This document shows, one piece after another, positions 22,901-34,843 of a DNA stretch of 64,000 nucleotides. Source of the stretch: Galaxea fascicularis (Eukaryota; Cnidaria; Anthozoa; Scleractinia; Euphylliidae). The stretch covers positions 23,286,069-23,350,068 of the forward strand of contig OX419343.1 of NCBI GenBank assembly GCA_948470475.1, written 5' to 3'. A program made the translations under genes and the position numbers. Numbering within the stretch: position 1 is the first letter of the stretch; the number at the start of each line of letters is the position of its first letter. The notes beneath the pieces were generated by a model. It saw only the letters and a list, made by a program, of their open reading frames with translations. It was not told where the DNA came from and did not search any database.

Positions 22901-24700
22901 CGAATTTAACCCGTATATCAGTTTGAGCTCATCTGAACTGAAGCCACTTGCCCCTAACACCAACGCGCGAACAGTCGAATTAAGATACTCCGCATCAGAT
23001 ACAGAATTCTGAGATAAATAGGCACTTATCGGATCATTCTCAAACTTCCTTTTGCGTCGCTTGGCTACCAAGATTTGATTCGTCATGAACTCTTTTAACT
23101 GGGAGATGGTCAGTTCAACAGATGCAATGCCAAGATATTGAATCAACTTGGTTGTCGATATTTGCAAAAGGCCAGCCTCCGACTGTACGACGGGGTTAAC
23201 GATGGCAGAAATCACGCTGTTCCATTCTTGCCTTGGTAAATTGTAGAATTCTACCTCTGACACTTGCACAGAGGCAACAATTTCGCTCAGATTCAATCCA
23301 AAGTAGGTGATTGTTGCGTTTAGAAAGCTTCTAAATAATCGCGACGATGGAGCGTTAGAAAACGACGCTTCAACAGTTTGGGTCAAGTTAGCCACTTCAC
23401 TCAAACTCAAGTTGAATTTTTCTTCCAGAAGACTCCGAATAAATGCCTGATGAATTTTAGTTTTGTTGTTAAGAGAACCATCGGTACGTAGCCTCAAAAC
23501 AAGTTCAACTGCTTGACTCGCAGAGCCATTGAGCAGCGTCTCCAGTGAAATACCAGAGATTTCCACCAGTTGTGGTAACGTCACTGAATCCAAGAACTCC
23601 CAGTCTGGTAGCGAGGCACTCACAGCTTCGCGAACCTCACGCCACGTGAGATTGGAAACTGCGGTAAGTATTTCCAGCACAGTTGTAGTCTGTGGGTTGA
23701 TCACCGAGTCGTACAACGCTATGGATTTTCCTTTGATAGCAATCAACACTGGACAAGGTGGTGTTATGTGCACTGATCCCACAACTCTCAACGCTACTTG
23801 AGGCAAAGTAATTTGCAAGATAGTTTCCGTTGAAACACCGCACAGGCGAAAGATTTCATAAAACGTTGCTTCTCCGATTGCTTTGGCTTGCCCGGTTGTG
23901 AGGTTGTAGAGAATGCCGAACTGTTTGAAAGAGAGTGTTAGATTCTTCTGTAGCTGCAAAACCTTTGCTACTGTAACATTGTTGTAGGACCCTCCATGGC
24001 TAATAGCGGAGGTGTTAATGAGGTAAGAAGTTATGTTGGCGTCAAGAATTGCTTTCTTAGCGATAAAAGGAAATACAAGATCTTCAAACCTGCTTAGATT
24101 GACGTTAAGAAAATCTTGGGTCTGCATGTTTACTAATTCGGCCAAAGAATTCAAAGAGGGAAGTGCGAGGCGTCTGGAAAATGCAGAAGAACTCTCACTG
24201 ATGATCACATGAACAAGTGTTTCCCAGTTAGCGGGATCGTATGAGTCCCATAGGTTTGAAGTTGGGATGCCCAGTCTGGAGGCCACGTTATTTACATCGA
24301 AGAGAAATTTGTGGCCAACAAATTTTAAGAGCTCCTCCTGCATGGATCCTGCTGTCTTACTTGAAGACGGGTTCACTGCATGAATAGGAATGTTATACGA
24401 CCAGGAGTAATCGAGGTCTGTCAGGTTAGCAGCAGTAAAACGAAGTGGAGATAACAGGACGATAGCTTTAGTTATGAGGTCTTCCATGGTTTGGCTGTAT
24501 GTTTGTGCTGCTGTCCAGTATTCGCTTATCCTAACATGCTGAGAAGTGACCTTTTCGTGTTTTGGTTTGATTCCCAGGTCTTCCGAAAATACAGACTTCA
24601 AAGGCGTATAAAGAAACGGCAATATGTACTGTCCTGTGACTGGAATGGGAGAAATCAGAAAAAGACAGAGAAAAATTTGTCCGATCCTGTTTTGAGTCAT
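14582..24700 (-). CDS. Gene A: EGF-SEA-EGF membrane receptor-like protein with four-repeat ectodomain
   Basis: Eight coding exons, read right to left: 24700-20674, 20070-19942, 19228-19116, 17580-17513, 16802-16660, 15706-15578, 15210-15099 and 14984-14582. All junctions are GT/AG, phases match, and the total is 5124 nt (1707 aa). Order: signal peptide (1-23), four tandem repeats of about 335 residues (to about 1320), EGF, SEA with a GSVIV cleavage motif, a complete six-cysteine EGF, one membrane helix and a tail of about 140 residues. EGF-SEA-EGF-TM is the membrane-proximal layout of transmembrane mucins such as MUC13 and MUC17, but the ectodomain is not mucin-like: it has about 40 N-glycosylation sequons and no Ser/Thr tandem repeats. 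I do not recognise the repeat domain. Function is inferred only as a cell-surface adhesion or recognition receptor. Gene B is the inverted paralogue. A 5' UTR intron ends at 24736. Confidence 0.88.
15099..15210 (-). CDS. Gene A exon: transmembrane helix
   Basis: Encodes a hydrophobic run of about 26 residues (WWIVIVAGFLLLLIV continuing to FLVI) followed by KRPKPSG, a normal stop-transfer signal. Gene B has a different helix sequence in its last exon. Confidence 0.9.
15578..15706 (-). CDS. Gene A exon: EGF-like domain 2
   Basis: A complete six-cysteine EGF starting VEDFDECKAHQDNCGQHATC and ending DGVTCEG. It is calcium-binding type, with phase 1 ends. The gene B equivalent is shortened and lacks the last two cysteines. 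Confidence 0.9.
16660..16802 (-). CDS. Gene A exon: SEA domain with GSVIV cleavage motif
   Basis: Encodes DGSVIVDFLIFTNPDF and the final SEA helix/strand region. GSVIV is a variant of the SEA autoproteolysis site G|SVVV, where serine attacks the preceding peptide bond. The acceptor is tttttacag and the donor is gcag|gtaaat, phase 2 in and 1 out. Confidence 0.88.
17212..17231 (+). repeat. (TTG)n tract, possible retroelement 3' tail
   Basis: About seven TTG units end a segment (about 17020-17231) that has no other assignment. The non-LTR relic at 13106-13955 ends in the same kind of tail, so this may be a 5'-truncated copy of a related family. Confidence 0.35.
17513..17580 (-). CDS. Gene A exon: SEA domain, middle
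   Basis: A 68-nt exon encoding VDDEFRKSSVGKYYYGCRV and then QDF. The acceptor is gtcatag and the donor is cttcag|gtaaat, phase 0 in and 2 out. It was found by matching the gene B exon at 51363-51430, with which about 70% of residues agree. Confidence 0.85.
18621..18799. mobile_element. Near-perfect palindromic MITE
   Basis: The left arm, from caataggccacttccgagtt through ctcctcttcaaagcgag, is matched by its reverse complement at the right, ending aactcggaaatggcctattg. The arms are about 68 bp with few mismatches, around an AT-rich centre. It is nested inside the larger fold-back element. Confidence 0.8.
18819..18891 (+). tRNA. tRNA-like sequence, Thr(GGT)-like, probably a pseudogene
   Basis: It folds as a cloverleaf: acceptor ggcttca/tgaagtc, D arm gctc...gagc with an agttggtta loop, anticodon arm tcgca/cgcga with one mismatch, and T arm with gggttcaaacccc. 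The anticodon position reads ggt (Thr), but the base before it is C where tRNAs have U33. Given its place inside a transposon and the abundance of tRNA-derived repeats here, a pseudogene or SINE head is more likely than a working gene. Confidence 0.5.
19116..19228 (-). CDS. Gene A exon: SEA domain, first part
   Basis: Encodes the start of a SEA domain (CKTFRGTLTITNREFSSFL, then a FFDLKESFE block). The acceptor is gttttctcag and the donor is gacacg|gtaagc. It enters in phase 1 and leaves in phase 0, the same as the gene B exon at 50847-50959. Confidence 0.85.
19360..19525 (+). repeat. Dispersed retroelement tail, copy 1
   Basis: The segment ending ccgacgcagcaccacagttt is shared with 52520-52690 in an intron of gene B. 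In frame it reads PPTQHHSFFRNYPL before a stop, which looks like the C-terminus of a retroelement ORF. The family is not identified. The two copies sit in different introns, so the insertions are independent. Confidence 0.55.
19585..19918 (+). mobile_element. tRNA-headed SINE with (ATT)n tail in gene A intron
   Basis: It begins with a tRNA-Leu-like head (ggccgagtggtctagggcgc and a B box ggttcaaatcc), followed by a body containing ccaactggttcgcctcccgc and a (ATT)n microsatellite at 19856-19918. It is flanked by a 7-bp direct repeat, aaacgaa, at 19578-19584 and 19919-19925. The element lies antisense to gene A, between the EGF1 and SEA1 exons. Confidence 0.85.
19942..20070 (-). CDS. Gene A exon: EGF-like domain 1
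   Basis: Encodes a calcium-binding-type EGF start (DINEC) with six cysteines ending at GNCK. The acceptor is gacccag and the donor is ac|gtaagt. Phases are 1 and 1, as expected for a shuffled EGF module. The poly-asparagine ORF extending beyond it is only the (ATT)n tail of the neighbouring SINE read through the intron. Confidence 0.9.
20674..24700 (-). CDS. Gene A exon: signal peptide and four-repeat ectodomain
   Basis: One exon encodes 1342 codons plus one nucleotide. Four repeats are visible. A conserved tryptophan recurs at residues 159, 493, 834 and 1163 (ANWETL, QEWNSV, TEWPEM, SQWPLL). A cysteine pair recurs at 287/316, 618/647, 962/990 and 1290/1318. An L(T/P)W...DW block recurs at about 352, 689 and 1032. 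Repeat four has an extra CDGC at 1117-1120. Residues 548-551 read RRKR, a furin-type consensus kept in gene B. The start ATG follows a 35-nt leader and a typical acceptor (ttttattccag) that gene B shares. The last frame before the donor (tgtatag|gtaatc) enters an EGF exon in phase 1. The ORF runs on into the intron as far as 20552, but the donor, the phase and the paralogue all place the exon end at 20674. Confidence 0.9.
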
Positions 24701-24737
24701 TTTGAAGGTTGTCTTGCTTCAAAGGACAATTGAATCT

Positions 24738-27700
24738 GGAATAAAAAGAGACACCTACAACAATTAATGTTGCAGTGAAGCAAGAACTGGTCATTTGTGC
24801 TACCAAAGAAATGAACATAAGATAAACATAGATGATGTAAGACGTATGTGGAAGTGACCAAAAAACCAAGGGAAAAGCAAGTACTTCATTGCCGCTTGGT
24901 TAGCTCTCGATTTTTACGTTGTTTTCTACACTGTGATGAGCAAGATAACAATGTTCTTGTATTTGAAGTACAGCACAAAATAAGGCTAGCTGTCCTTAGC
25001 TTTTACTCTCCCAAACCGTACACAATTTAAGACATACAATACAATACCTGATCGTTAAATCCCAGTTTTAAATTCTCATTTGCAATTCCAATTTTAAAGG
25101 TGAGAAAATAAGCTACTGCAATGTATACTACTCACTGCTAGAAGAATTTCATATTCTTTGTTAACAAGTGCACATGGTTTAATGAATTAATTAACTACAC
25201 TCCTGAATTTAGCCTGTGTGGCTGTACGCGTATTGTAAACAATAACTGAACGGCCGAAGAACCATGGCCACTTCAAAATACCTGCTTAAAATCAACAGAA
25301 ACGTGCGAACACGATCAAAATACTCCAACAGTGCATACACACGGTTGGAACTCTTGTTAATTACCTTAATGAAGTACAACCTGTGTACACTTTAATATAA
25401 TAACCTTTTCCATGTCAACTGATTGAAGTAGTCCACAAGACAACAACATACTCAAATGCAGTAACAATACCCCTAACGTAAAGTGCTGACTATACAAGGA
25501 ATAAACAATGCAGAACGCAAACGACATGTTGCAGATGCCAAGATCATCCGCCGACGTCTTTCTGAATTTCATTAAGACACTGAAGTGCTAACATTTTAAT
25601 TTTTGGAATACATGTATACTACTCAAATATTTATTTACTTGAGTGCAGATCAGGCCTAATGGTAAGTGCAGGTGGAATTAAGCGCAGCGGTTGGTTTGTT
25701 CTGTTTTCAGCAAATTAATAGATGCGTTAACAGATTGGTCATTACGAATACAAACATGTCAATTGTAACGGGATTCGTCAAATCTTTAAACCTGCTTAAG
25801 AAAGCAATGTGGAACGATCGAAACACTAATAAAAATCCTTATACATTTCAAACAACCAGCGAGTTATGGTAGTCTATATGCACAAAGAAATGCACTATAC
25901 GTCATCCAGCTAATTTGAAATAGAATTTGCAAATCACTTCTTTCAGCCAATACCACAGAGTACAGATTTCGTTCATACAATCATACAATCTTCGGAATCC
26001 GAGACTGATGCTTGGTGGCCCACTGTTGTGAAACTGCGAATCTTCAAATTGTCTTCCAAATACAAAAAAAAATGGATCTGATCTGACCGTGAATTTGACG
26101 TATTTACAAGTAGATTCGCCATACTAATTTTGGCAAAATTGTGAAGTTTTATTAAAAATCCTAGTCAAAGTCGATGAAATGTAGTAGTTTGAATTTCACG
26201 ATTCTTACAAAAATACGCTTGGAGGGAGAGACACTTGCCCCGCGTTGCTTACATTTCTTTGAACCCATTTAAAATTTGGACCTGTTGTATTTAAACGAGT
26301 TTGAATCACATCTCTATGAAACTACGCAGTCTGTAGTGAAACCGTTTCATATATTTAATCCAATATTTAACCACAAATAATTGGGCCATTTCCATTGGCT
26401 CTGTTATCGAAATAGAGGGACCGAAAGCCACAGTCCACCCACTCTTCTACTCTCCAGGCAGCTGGTTTTGAAGTTTGTTTCAACTTTTAATGTGAGCAAA
26501 GCACGAACTGTTCGAGTTAATTGAAAAAGCTACAGGATATCGATTTATTTCTACGTGATGATGAGTAAACATCTCAGACCAGTAAACAGACCTAATTCGT
26601 CGCATTGAAAAGTTTTGTTTTCGAGTTCCTTTGAATAAGAAACCAAATGTTTGTTCGAGATGAATATCACAGTAGATCTGACCCTGAACAAATCATCGCC
26701 GTGGGGCATAAACGAATTTGCTTCCCTTGGAAACCAAAACCACGTTGACAACCTTAAAAGCATGGCAGAAAATCAAAAGTTATCTTAAAGCACCTCCCAA
26801 AGAAGGTCGCTCGCTCTTAGGCGTGGTATCGACATTGCACTTAAGTTAATTTTAAGACTAAATGAAGAACAAGGTACGGTTTTTGGCAGCGCATGTTTTC
26901 CTCAAATTATAGACAGTCTTCTAGCTCACAATGGAATATAATTATCTCACATTTTTCAATACGGGACTACTAAAATACTTAAAACAAGCAAATCTGAAAT
27001 TATCTTAGCGATCCTGAAATAAATTCTCTCCTTCAAGCCCGATATTTCCTCTCATAACACACCGAAATCAATTGATTACTTTTATTGCCTCGCTCTTTGG
27101 TCAAGTAATCGCACGTGTAATGGTGGGAGAGGTTTCAGCCGTAAAAGTCCAGGTTTAAATCAGGGTTACTGCGTCGTGCTCAAATTGCTTATGGTAAATA
27201 CAAAACCCTTTCACGTTGCCAAACATACAAGGCCGAAGAATCCAATCTACACATTCCTCAAAACTTCATTTTCTTTTGTCATGCAAACCGTTACTTAACG
27301 TCTTGCCCGCTCAAGTTAAGCACGCTTCCACTAGGATACATGTCCAAGTGTTTAGGTACTTTCTAGCCATCCTTGTGGCCAATTAGTCGCCAAGACTTTA
27401 TGACTTTGCACTAAATTAACTTGAATTATTTTTAATCAGTTAATGTTAGTCTAACAACGAACGAAACTCGCTGTGTGCTGCTTCTCTTAATGAGCGCTTC
27501 GAAAAGATTTCTACTTCGCACAACTTGTCGCGATATCTTGTGGTCAACTTGCCCAAAACGATAACTTGATTATCGATTAACTTTTCCCCTTCCTAATTCT
27601 ACACAGTAATTCTAGCATATATAAGCAAACTGAGAACACGAGGAAAGAAAAGGAATCCAATTATTTCAGCAAGAAGGACCATACCTCTGTCCGTGGTAGT

Positions 27701-29450
27701 TGAGCTGAAACGAACCCTTGATCAGGCTTTGGGTCAAGCTACTGCCGGCAGTAAGCAAACCACAAGAATTCAGGCCTTACAGAAACTTTCTTAATCCCAA
27801 ATTATCGCTGCCTTGTGCCGTTAAACTATGCCAACACTTATCGACATTTCACTTAGCTATGGAAAGATTCCCGCCAAATTAAGTAACTTCAATTCTTCGT
27901 CTTTGTTATTGATGCACTTGAGAAGTTACGGGCTGCTGGAAACAGTCCATGACGCCAGAGAAGATATTTGCATAATGTTATTTTACTTTCAGCGCAACTG
28001 GAAACTTCACTGTTCTCATAATTCGCTTTTTACATCAGGGTGTCGTTTACACCCAGCGGCCCACATTACCATGGAAGGGCATCTGACCTTTTGTCTTTCT
28101 AGTCATGACTCATGACTAACTTTGGGTCTGTGGATGGAAGAACGAAGTGCAACTTCCAAATGAAAGCCACTGTGCAGTAATTACTTATAACAATAAAAAT
28201 ACTATTTGAGGTGCTGTAAATAAGCGTTACAAGATGGAGAAGGTGTTTATGAAAAAACTTGGGGTTGACCATCTCAGTAAACGCTTAAAGAGCAGAACCT
28301 TGTTTTGAGGACCCTGGAAAATATTAAATTTCTTGGAATAAATCGCCGAACTCGGAAAATTAGCCTACTGGACATGCACCTTGATAACTCAAATAATACT
28401 GATCATTGGCTTATTTCTCATGTCTTGCATATCCGTTATTTTGTCAGTGAGAATTTGCTAACCCTCTCAACGGCGGGTTAGCACCAAAGAAGGCAAACAG
28501 AACAAGGATTGTAATAAATTGAATAAATTTACAAGAGATAAGCTAAAATGACTTGTTTTCTAAAATTATGCTAAACATTGTAAAAAAACACTTACAGATT
28601 CGAAAAATTTGAATCATTTGACAACAAGAATTGAGTTAGCAAAGCAGTGATATTGGCTCTGAATTCATTTAATTTGGGGAAGAAAAAAGGAAACTCCGCG
28701 AAGATCAGGAAAACAAATCACTTTCGCTCTATTGATTCAAAGTTACCCAAAACACTAGAAACCCAAAACAGAATTATAATTTTTAGGGTTAATAGACGTC
28801 AACCTCAAATATAGTCATTAATAATTAAGCTGTTTCACTTCAGCGAACGCTAATAAACAAAACACCACGAAATACAGTTTAAACACGTCAACAAATCAAA
28901 CATTTCGGATGAGTTGAAAAGTTACCTTCTCTAGAACCTAGACTTGCGCGCAAGTTAAATTCCAAGCTCAATTTACAGCAAGTCGAATGTTCTTAAAGAT
29001 AAAATTAGCCAAATTTGCCTCGGGGAACATTCTTTAACCCCGCACTCGTTTGTTAAGGAAAGTTATCGATCATGTAAAACTCAAAACAATCTTCTCTCTT
29101 TTGTGCTACTCACTGACAATGACGTACAGGACACAGGCAGCCCAGTGTTGAGATGCAAGACTGACTTCATCGCAACGTAACACAAATCTTGAAAGGCATG
29201 AATAAGGTTCGAAAGATAATATCTTTGGAAATAAATATCGCTTTCTGATAGATTTTCTTCGGTTTGCTAACCAAGGCTTAGTCGAAGTCCCCTCCTCAAG
29301 TCTTCATCTTCTTTCAATTCTCTTTTAACCCTTTCTCTCTTCAAAAAAAAAAAAAAAACAAATTTAAAACTACCAAAACGCTGAAAATTGTTCTAAAGAA
29401 TACCTTACACGACTACATGGCTGTTGGGTGCGCGTAAAAACGTTCGTTTG
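24738..29450. other. Upstream region of gene A, no gene seen
   Basis: AT-rich. A 5' UTR acceptor of gene A lies at 24736-24737, but I could not locate the matching upstream leader exon here. Short ORFs (for example at 27828-28115) have no splice context or domain. Confidence 0.45.
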
Positions 29451-29735
29451 AACGGCTAGTTGTCTGGTTCTGTGGATTAGGTCCACAAGTGTGAACACTA
29501 AATGGAAGCCATTTAGAAGTACTATAGTGTTCCGCTAACTTAGCTTTTAAGTGTGAACAGACCAACGGAAGCGTCCACCCGCCATATACGGCAATAGCAA
29601 CAGCAACGGAAAAGCGATTTTAAAATAAAAAGTGAAAAGGGCTTGTTTTTGCTCGTTACACCTGTTGTTCTGCGCCGTTACGTTGCCGAAGTCGTCGTCA
29701 TTGCACAAGGTTCCTCTTAGTCCCAGTGACGCAAC
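29451..29735. mobile_element. Possible MITE fragment
   Basis: The block ending gttacgttgccgaagtcgtc resembles the gacggc/cgtcgtc-rich terminal sequence of the fold-back element at 17944-19029. Neighbouring gtgtgaacactaaatgg and aagtgtgaacagaccaac words suggest decayed inverted ends. Support is weak. Confidence 0.3.
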
Positions 29736-30831
29736 ATTTTCCAAGACTTGAGGGATATGTTTTCGAGAATTCTTATTCTATGGTTATGTGCTCGTGACCA
29801 CACTAACATGAGGTACTGGGCAAGAGGTTTATTTTCCATATCGATGCTTCTGATCATACATCTAACTTTGTAATCTGTTCGTGAAATCCAGGAGTGGCCA
29901 GTTTGAGTACAATCCTTTGCCATGACGTTGTTCGCTTGAATACGTTTTACAGAACCTTGATTGGCCTTTTTTTTTTTATTTCGAGACCAAGCACTTTGGT
30001 TATGATACAGAGAGGGTTAAGAAAAGCTCTTCATGGAACGTCTGCAACAAAGCAAGGAAACCGCAATGCAACATCAATGATTTGTACGTAAATCAAGGGA
30101 CAGAAATTACGCTAACATGAACTGGACTCTAAAGTCATCTATGTCCTCGAGCTTAATGCTTATTTCTAGTCAGAGAACACGAAACATTTACTTATTTCAG
30201 AATGTTAAACAACATTGCATTGAATGGACAACAAACCTATTATGCTCCAACCACATCTTCTGCTTTCTAAGTATTTCATCTTGGTCTATACGAGATGCAT
30301 CTCCAAAATATGGAAGCTGACGAAAAAAACAAAACAAAACAAAGGAAAGGGAATAACTACTTGAATCATTATTATCTAAAAACCTATAAGTACAATTTCC
30401 CATGTTTTTACACTGAGACCGTCCGGCATGAAAAAAAAGCATCATCCATGTAAATAACTTGTAAATGTTGTTCTCTAAAAGGATTAACGCAGGAAAATAC
30501 GACTGATATTCACACAGGTGAAATCCAGCAATTATCTACAACGCGAAGTCAACAGCTTAAGGTAATCAGGCCGGTAGCCAGGATTTTGAAAAAGGAAAAC
30601 TCTTTACCTTAGTGACGGAAGGTTTACGCAGCGTCTCCGTTCAAATCCCAATTTAAGTTTTGGTTTATTAGTGACTGTTCATCGGATGGACCACTTGATT
30701 TAAACTTCATTTTCAATCTACGCGAGCAAGTTTGGTTTTAAATTCTTGTTTGAGCTACCGGTCCATACAGGTGGACCTAGGAGGCGGGCCCCCCGCAGCC
30801 CGTGGGGAACGGGGGAAGGCGGGCGCACCCG

Positions 30832-33260
30832 TCACAGTCCCCTCCGTACGGGCTTGGGTAATGTACCATCGCATGATCTCACCTTCCAGGTAAATCTTTG
30901 CGTTCCTCGCTGCCTGTGTCCCAACCCCCCACCAAGTCTTCGCGGAAGCCACGACGGTATAACACCAGCGCGCACGCGGTCAAGAAGTACCTGAAAAAAA
31001 AAAGCGGTGTGGGAATCAAGTCAAGGAATCAAGTTAAGGCAACTGGCCAACTGCCAACGTGATTTTCTGTGGACAGACATTTATAGTGGAAAATTGCCAC
31101 TAAGGTTATATTTTTCACGAAAACTAGCACCTGAATTTCACAAATAGCCAGATTATGAGGGTGCGACGCTCATGGAAAATGGGTGTCTGCTTTCGCAAGG
31201 CTACGAGACTTAAATCTTTTACGTGCTTCGAAGAAACTCCGGTACGATCATAAAAGACTCTTTTACGGCTCCGAACGGTGGGTTTCAAAGAAAGGTATTT
31301 ATTTCAGTTTTAAATTCTCTCCAAAGAGGTGATGCAGATAATGCTGTACTGCAACAGTTGCTGTTCTTCATCTGAAAGCGTACCTTCCTGCCATCAATCA
31401 CAAGTCTTTCGTCTTTAGTTTCCCGCAAGACCGTCTTCGTTTCACTTTCCTCTGTAAACTAGGACAGTTGCACATAACTATTAGTTCCTTTTATCAGCGC
31501 ATTGAAAGAATATTCTTGAGAAGATTTCTTACGAGAATTTTCAAGTACTTTCCCCGACTACGCCTGCTACGCAGGCTAGGTTAAGTCAAACGCTGTCTAA
31601 TTTTCCACCGCATGGATCAACGATGTAACTAAAATTCATAAAAGCGATTTCTCTAATTTTAGCACAATCAATGACTGCAGTTCAAATTTGGCCTCAATCC
31701 CGCAGTTTTTCCGTCATTGTTTTCAGCCGCGCCAGGTAGCGCAAAACTTTAGGGAAGGGCCAGTTTTTTTTTCCGTGACTAATGAAAAATAATTCATTTT
31801 CTTCCGCCCTTATGGTTTCAGTAATTACACGTAATCACGCATGTGATTGGTCACAACACAAGGAGTACCCTAAGGATATCTTAGCTGTTCATAGGTTCCT
31901 ACAATCCAATCTCCCAAAGCTATTAAGTGCCGGAGACCGCGAACTTCCCCGGAAATTCTTAAATAACTCCCGTGAGCGGAAAAACTCGGGGCTGAACACA
32001 GGTGACCCCACATGGTACATGCCCGTAAGCGGAGGTTCCACTGTAGCTTGATTGTACAGGTGTACATCAAATTAATCAGTACTGAATGTTGTTGTACCTC
32101 GACAAAAGCATAGCCTTTAGACTTCCCTGTTTTCGTATCGGTTACAAGCCGAAGACTTCTGATCGAGCCATACCTGAAAAAAAGTCAAAGAACTTCTACG
32201 CTTGAAATATGCGGATGAAGTTGAATTACTGCGTCGTGTCTAACTACAAATGTCAGTTTTATTGAATTGGTTATCATAATTAACATGCATAATTCCTTCC
32301 TTCAAAACCCATCCGCAAAATCTGTATGAAAAATTTGCTTAGCCAACAGATTACTGAAAACATAACCTGAAAGATAAATGTGCTCAGTGATTTGCAAACC
32401 GAAAACCTTTAAGCATGACAGAAAGAAATTATGTTTATGCCTGTCTGCCGCGTACTTCCTGAACGACATTAGAATGAATCACTTACCTGCCAAAAACCTC
32501 ATACAGTGTTTCTTCTGTGGTGTTAAAATCCTGGTGCAAAATAATTAAGATACACCGTCTTGGATTAATTACCGAAAAGAATGTTACAGGGAACTTCTCT
32601 AGAAGGCATTGTTCCTATTTATTTATCCCCAAACACCAAATAACTCAAACATCATTGGATAATCAGAGCTATTTATTTAATTTTTGGCCAGCAAAAAGGA
32701 TGAATGAATGAAATGAACGAAATTAATATTTGTGTAGCGCATTTATCTTCCAGAATCAAGATAGATCACTTCACTGGGGACGTCCCCTACTCTTTTCAAA
32801 CAGTGTGAAGGTTTTTTGACATCTCACAGATTATTAAGATTAAGTGTTAAGAGACCTATCCATGAAAAATCAAAATAGAAAGTGAGAGACAGGCTTCTGG
32901 TTGCAGGAACCAAGAAATTTGTTCCCATATCCTCAAATTGCAACAGAATTTGTCCCAGTTTACTGATTGGCTAAGGTAAAGAATGGTTTCCCAGAAGAGA
33001 GCACAGTACAGAAATGAGTTTCAGTATTTGAATGCGATGAGAGGTTATTTTCCCCCTCCTCCTGGTCGCTGCTTCCCCGCATAATTTCACTACTCCACTA
33101 CACTACTCCTGGCACCCAGGGTAATGCACATCCTAAAATCAAATAATATTAGAAACTTATAGAAATTGTCATATTCTGTTTAACACCCAACTCACCAGTC
33201 TGGCAATAAAGACTGTTCTGTGTGGATTACTTTTAATTTTCTCATCAATAGCAGGATTAT
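30832..33260 (-). CDS. SNRNP35: RRM protein resembling U11/U12 snRNP 35K (5' end unresolved)
   Basis: Five exons on the minus strand: 33260-33196, 32530-32487, 32173-32098, 31449-31384 and 30990-30832. Joined in frame they encode one RNA-recognition motif: RNP2 TVFIARL, then TTEETLYEVFGRYGSIR, RNP1 KSKGYAFVE, LVIDGRKVLLDRV, and immediately after it LPRRLGGGLG. The W.PRRLGGGLG signature after a single RRM marks U1-70K and U11/U12-35K. The EVF.RYG.IR.LRLV...TG.SKGYAF pattern fits the 35K protein of the minor spliceosome better. Its role would be in U12-type 5' splice-site recognition in the nucleus. The fourth exon needs the second AG of an acagag acceptor. A strong donor (aag|gtgaga) inside the last exon means the protein may continue beyond the stop at 30832. 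Confidence 0.7.
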
Positions 33261-34430
33261 CTGAGATGAAAAATTCAAAACTGCATGTTACTGAGAGCCC
33301 AAATTACAGTGAAAACCTTGTGGTGTTATTCAGTGAGGCCCTGCACGATAATAACAACAATGAGAAGACATTTAAAGCCAAAATTAACTTCTTAACCTTT
33401 AAAACCCCAAGAGTGATCAGCATCAAATTTCTTCTCGTCATATCAATGCTTTATAAAACCGAGTGGTCATGAGAATTAAGGACATGATCACACATGGTGA
33501 ATTTGGTTGATATGTTAACAACTTCTCCCCACTGTATCTATAGGAAATGTGTAGGGACAACAGATGAGAATTTAAACTTTGATCTTAGGGTATAAAGGAT
33601 TAATACAGTAAGGCATATTATCATATGACCCCTGTGCGCGCTTTCATTCTAAAACTATTGAGAAAATCCCTGTATGAGGGCTGTACGCATTAGCGTGAGC
33701 AGGGCCAGAAAGGGCTGTACGGCCCTGTTAGGAACATGTATGGCCTAGTGCAATACGATTTTAGAGGATTTCGTCACTTCTATCCATGTAAGTTTTACAA
33801 CCAGAAAGCAAATAAAACAACACATTAGATCAATTTTATGTGCAAATAAGTCACTTTTTTGTAAAACCTCCATCTTTTACGCACTCATGAAGAGTTTAAG
33901 GATGCCATATGATAAAATACTTATTGACTGAGTTAGGTCGGGCTGAACGGGAAAATATTTGGCCCTCGGTCACGGCACACTCTCCCACAGCTATATGTAA
34001 TCGCAACTACTTCTTTTTGTAAGTATTTTTATGTGACTCATCAGTGTAAAAATAAAGTTCTGGTGCATACACATGTAAGATATTAAAGGAGCTATAACTT
34101 TGTCAGTCAAACTCTGTTTATTCTTGTAATAAGATTAACTACAAATGAAGTTGTTTGCCTTTCCCATGACTGAATATTTAAATTTGCTTACTTTCTATAT
34201 AATCTTAAATAGTTAGTCTGATGATAGAATAGATTTTGCCTATATGTTTCTTGTGTCTTATTTCCCATTTTGTATCTTGTGTTCATTGAAGACAACGCAA
34301 CTACATGGTACACTGTACATGTATATTACCTTTACCCTCTATTTACTAAAAATGAGCGGGTAATGGGTTTTGTGATCAATCCTAGATGAATAAATGTATA
34401 AAGTGAAACTCAAGGTTTTCAGCCACTCAC

Positions 34431-34495
34431 ATCTAAACTTGTTCCTGGCACTGTTGCACCTGTCAACATTTCTTTTCTTGCATTCCTGATTTGAC
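34431..34495 (-). CDS. Possible upstream exon of the 35K-like gene
   Basis: A 65-nt segment between a tgtcag acceptor and a gat|gtgagt donor. Its frame is forced by the next exon and reads SNQECKKRNVDRCNSARNKF. A different frame is also open (CMLVCRDCLSGQIRNARKEM), so the assignment is uncertain. It does not show the usual 35K N-terminal sequence. Confidence 0.3.
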
Positions 34496-34843
34496 CTGAC
34501 AAGCAATCCCTACATACAAGCATACAATCTATCACTGAAACAAGTCAAAAAACGCTTAGAGAAACCAGCAAAAATCAGTTATAAAGATTAAAGATAAAAT
34601 CTAATACTGTTTTTATATTGTTGTAACAATTTCGTATTCTTAGTGATTATTTAGCTCCCTGTATATTGCAAGTTTTACGATGCACAAACAACAGCTACTA
34701 AAAGAACTTAAAGATGGTATTACATTGAATGTAAAAACCCAACTTAATACTTATCCCGTAAATTCTCTGCAACATTTTTCTTCCAGAGACCCATTTAAAT
34801 CTGGAAATTCTTCCTGTAGAAATACAAGGAAATTGACACTAAC

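Noticed and set aside
21495..23843. Plus-strand and alternative-frame ORFs opposite gene A
   Set aside because: They are shadows of the long ectodomain exon; the same shadows appear opposite gene B.
30755..30994. ORFs on both strands in the GC-rich block near 30800
   Set aside because: They overlap the last exon of the 35K-like gene and reflect its high GC content.
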